DNA of 64,000 nucleotides from Catonia carolina (Eukaryota > Arthropoda > Insecta > Hemiptera > Achilidae), in assembly GCA_035578175.1 (NCBI GenBank), contig JAQMRL010000001.1, positions 188,906,783-188,970,782 on the forward strand. Reading direction: 5' to 3'. Made by a program: the position numbers and the translations under genes. Of the stretch, positions 25,221 to 64,000 are shown piece by piece (position 1 is the first letter of the stretch; the number at the start of each line of letters is the position of its first letter). Under the pieces are notes generated by a model. That model saw nothing but the letters and a program-made list of their open reading frames with translations. It was not told where the DNA came from and ran no database searches.

Positions 25221-26159
25221 CGAGGTCTGTTCAAAAAATAACTGAACTTTATGAATTACACGCGAATGGGGATATTTAGCGACGTGCGGTTGGTGGCACA
25301 CTGTTCTACGTCATTCCTTTTGTGAACGCATTTTCTTGGATTGTTGATATCTCATTTAATTTTCGTGGTGTTCTGTTTTTAGTACGACGTGTTTAAGTGC
25401 TAGTGACGATTTTTGTAATGTGCGAAATTCGGGAGCAAAGGTGCAGTGTGAAATTTCGCATGAAGCAGGGGAAAACTTTCACAGAAACATTTCAACTTTT
25501 GAAACAAGCTTAAGGAGATGATTCTCTGAGTTGTACGCATTGTTGTAAATAGTTTTCTCAATTTGAAAGTGGTCGCCAGTCAATTGAAGATGACCCTCGA
25601 CGTGGAACGCCTTTGACTTCAACTGATGACACCCTCGTTAGGAAAATCCATAATCTGGTGCGTGTAAATCGCCGATTGACTGTTAGAGAACTTTCAGAAG
25701 AGGTTGGCATCTCAATTGGATCGTACCAAGAAATTTTGACTGAAAAATTGAACTTGCATCGAGTTGCAGCAAAGTTTGTTCCCCGTTCGATGACCGAATA
25801 GCAAAAAGAACATCATGTGGACGTTTGTTGGGACTTCTTGAACAAGCCAATGATGATACAACATTCAGGTAAAGGATCATAACAGGAGATGAAAACTGGG
25901 TTTACGGCTACGGCATTAAGACAAAAGTGCAGTGTTCACAACGGGTTGACAAAAATTTCACATTACAAAAATTGTCACTAGCACTTAAACACGTCGTACT
26001 AAAAACACAACACCATGAAAAGTAAATGAAATATCAACAATCCAAAAACATGTGTTTAACAAAGAAAGACGTAGAGCAGTGTGCTACCAACCGCGTGTCT
26101 CTAAATATCCCTGTTAGCGTGTAATTCAAAAAGTTCGGTTATTTTTTTAACAGACCTCG
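25221..26159 (+). mobile_element. Mariner with inverted duplication of its 5' end
   Basis: It is inserted in the Penelope fragment, with TA on both sides (25219-25220, 26160-26161). The first ~210 bp match the inverted last ~205 bp with scattered differences. The duplicated part is the 5' UTR (…TTTTTAGTACGACGTGTTTA), the opposite end to that copied in the other mariners here. Confidence 0.82.
25418..25920 (+). pseudogene. Mariner transposase N-terminal fragment
   Basis: The plus strand gives CSVKFRMKQGKTFTETFQLL near the start, then FESGRQSIEDDPRRGTPLT, VRVNRRLTVRELSEEVGISI and, after stops, GDENWVYGYG, the first catalytic Asp block. This is the HTH DNA-binding half of a mariner transposase, with frameshifts and in-frame stops (for example after RSMTE). 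The second and third catalytic Asp are gone. Confidence 0.8.
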
Positions 26160-26723
26160 TATATGGTAACGGCGAAAAATTTTGAACACAAGTTGAATAT
26201 GATAACCAACTGATTAAGTTGGCAAGACTGTTTTATATATAAGAATCAACTATTCTGTCATGATAGGAATATGAAGTTATAAATTTTGATGTAACAAATT
26301 TTTTAAATCTATTTGTAAACCGTGGTAAGTGTTTACTGTTACTGTATTCCGTGGTGGTTTAGAAATATATATTTCAATTTTAAATAATAGAGCTGTTGAT
26401 AATCCTACATGGGATGTAAATATAGGTATATTATTATGATTACAATTTATAACTTTTAAAAATTACATAGATTCTGTACAAAGTACAATCTCAACAACAT
26501 TTCTAAATTTTGATGCATGACAATATTGCATAGTCACCAAAAGTACAATCTATTTTACTATAACTTTCAATTATATTAGGTAGTTTAACCTCTGTACAAT
26601 TCTACCTCAAATTCAAGTATTTCTGTCTGTATTATTTTGATAAGTTTAATTTTAATTCATAAATATGCATTTCATATAGTAATATTTTAACATGTTTCTA
26701 CAGATAAATATACGTAATCAATC

Positions 26724-63687
<36,964 letters not shown>

Positions 63688-64000
63688 GCATGTATATATT
63701 CATATTAATGAAGAAACTATGTTCAGTATTTAAGTTTAATTTTGGTATTATTTATTAATTTATTCATCTTTAGAAATATTTATAATATTCCCAGTCAGGT
63801 GTGACATTTTTCAGCACTCATTTTCATTTGTCATCATCATCTGTATTACCATTAATATGCTAAACAATTGGACATAAAACAAAAAATTGAAAATATTTTA
63901 ATGTTAGTTATGAATTGAATCTATACTGCTGTTATTTTCTTGGCAGTGCTGTAGATTAATGTGTTGTAATGATATAAATTGAGAAATAAAATTTATTCTT
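63688..64000. other. Pfk intron after exon C
   Basis: AT-rich, runs to the window edge; nothing recognised. Confidence 0.7.

Larger units (their letters stand above)
24968..26400 (+). mobile_element. Diverged, rearranged Penelope-like element fragment split by a mariner
   Basis: It carries the tail end of the GIY-YIG protein (25091-25220, residues like MSSIKNNLEILEINDRQNEI) and, after the mariner insertion, the 3' end (26160-26400) with AATTTTGAACACAAGTTGAA and the downstream ATATATATTTCAATTTTAAA block also present after 31260. Its left end is a foldback: 28 bp at 24980-25007 are exactly complementary to 25060-25087. Confidence 0.75.
13517..26700. other. TRAM-Pfk intergenic/5' region
   Basis: This is the divergent space between the two start codons. 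It includes the TRAM promoter side, a hairpin (14133-14173), an eroded LINE (16140-17170), repeat copies at 17277, 18628, 20372 and 21797, a SINE (19695), an (ATT)n tract and a rearranged Penelope fragment. About 14174-16130 and 22840-24470 show nothing beyond AT-rich sequence. Confidence 0.7.

Noticed and set aside
63688..63692. GT donor inside GCATGTAT for Pfk exon C
   Set aside because: Using it would add bases and shift the frame relative to exons A and B, which have no GT at that place; equal 109-nt lengths favour the GC donor.

Overview
This window looks like nuclear DNA of an insect. It is strongly AT-rich, its two host genes have short coding exons separated by kilobase-size introns, and most other recognisable sequence is transposable-element debris of kinds common in insects: mariner, piggyBac, hAT, pogo/Tigger, a Penelope-like element, LINE fragments and tRNA-derived SINEs. 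A hemipteran is my guess from the repeat style only.

Two conserved host genes are arranged head to head. On the minus strand, TRAM (translocating chain-associated membrane protein of the ER translocon) starts at 13364 and runs off the left edge; five exons are visible. On the plus strand, ATP-dependent 6-phosphofructokinase (Pfk) has its start codon at 26724 and runs off the right edge. Four constitutive exons (26724, 35552, 37139, 42042) are followed by three homologous 109-nt exons (49773, 54613, 63579). These look like a mutually exclusive cassette, and all three end at a GC rather than a GT 5' splice site.

The region 13.5-26.7 kb between the genes holds an eroded LINE, three copies of an unclassified repeat carrying a (GT)n tract, a SINE and a rearranged Penelope fragment. 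Pfk intron 1 (26.8-35.6 kb) is packed with elements: a mariner-superfamily remnant, a head-to-head pair of Penelope-like copies with reverse transcriptase, GIY-YIG endonuclease and a 53-nt hammerhead ribozyme in each arm, a pogo-type element containing two palindromic elements, and a near full-length mariner with one frameshift. Later Pfk introns hold foldback elements, Tigger and hAT elements and two more palindromic mariners.

The most striking pattern is the repeated conversion of mariner elements into palindromes. In at least six elements one end has been replaced by an inverted copy of the other, giving arms of about 180-430 bp with TA duplications still at the borders. In five distinguishable sequence families the 3' end was copied; in one element (25221-26159) the 5' end was copied. 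The Penelope pair and the foldback elements at 32.8 and 38.0 kb show the same geometry, so inverted duplication seems to be a general feature of element decay or amplification in this genome.
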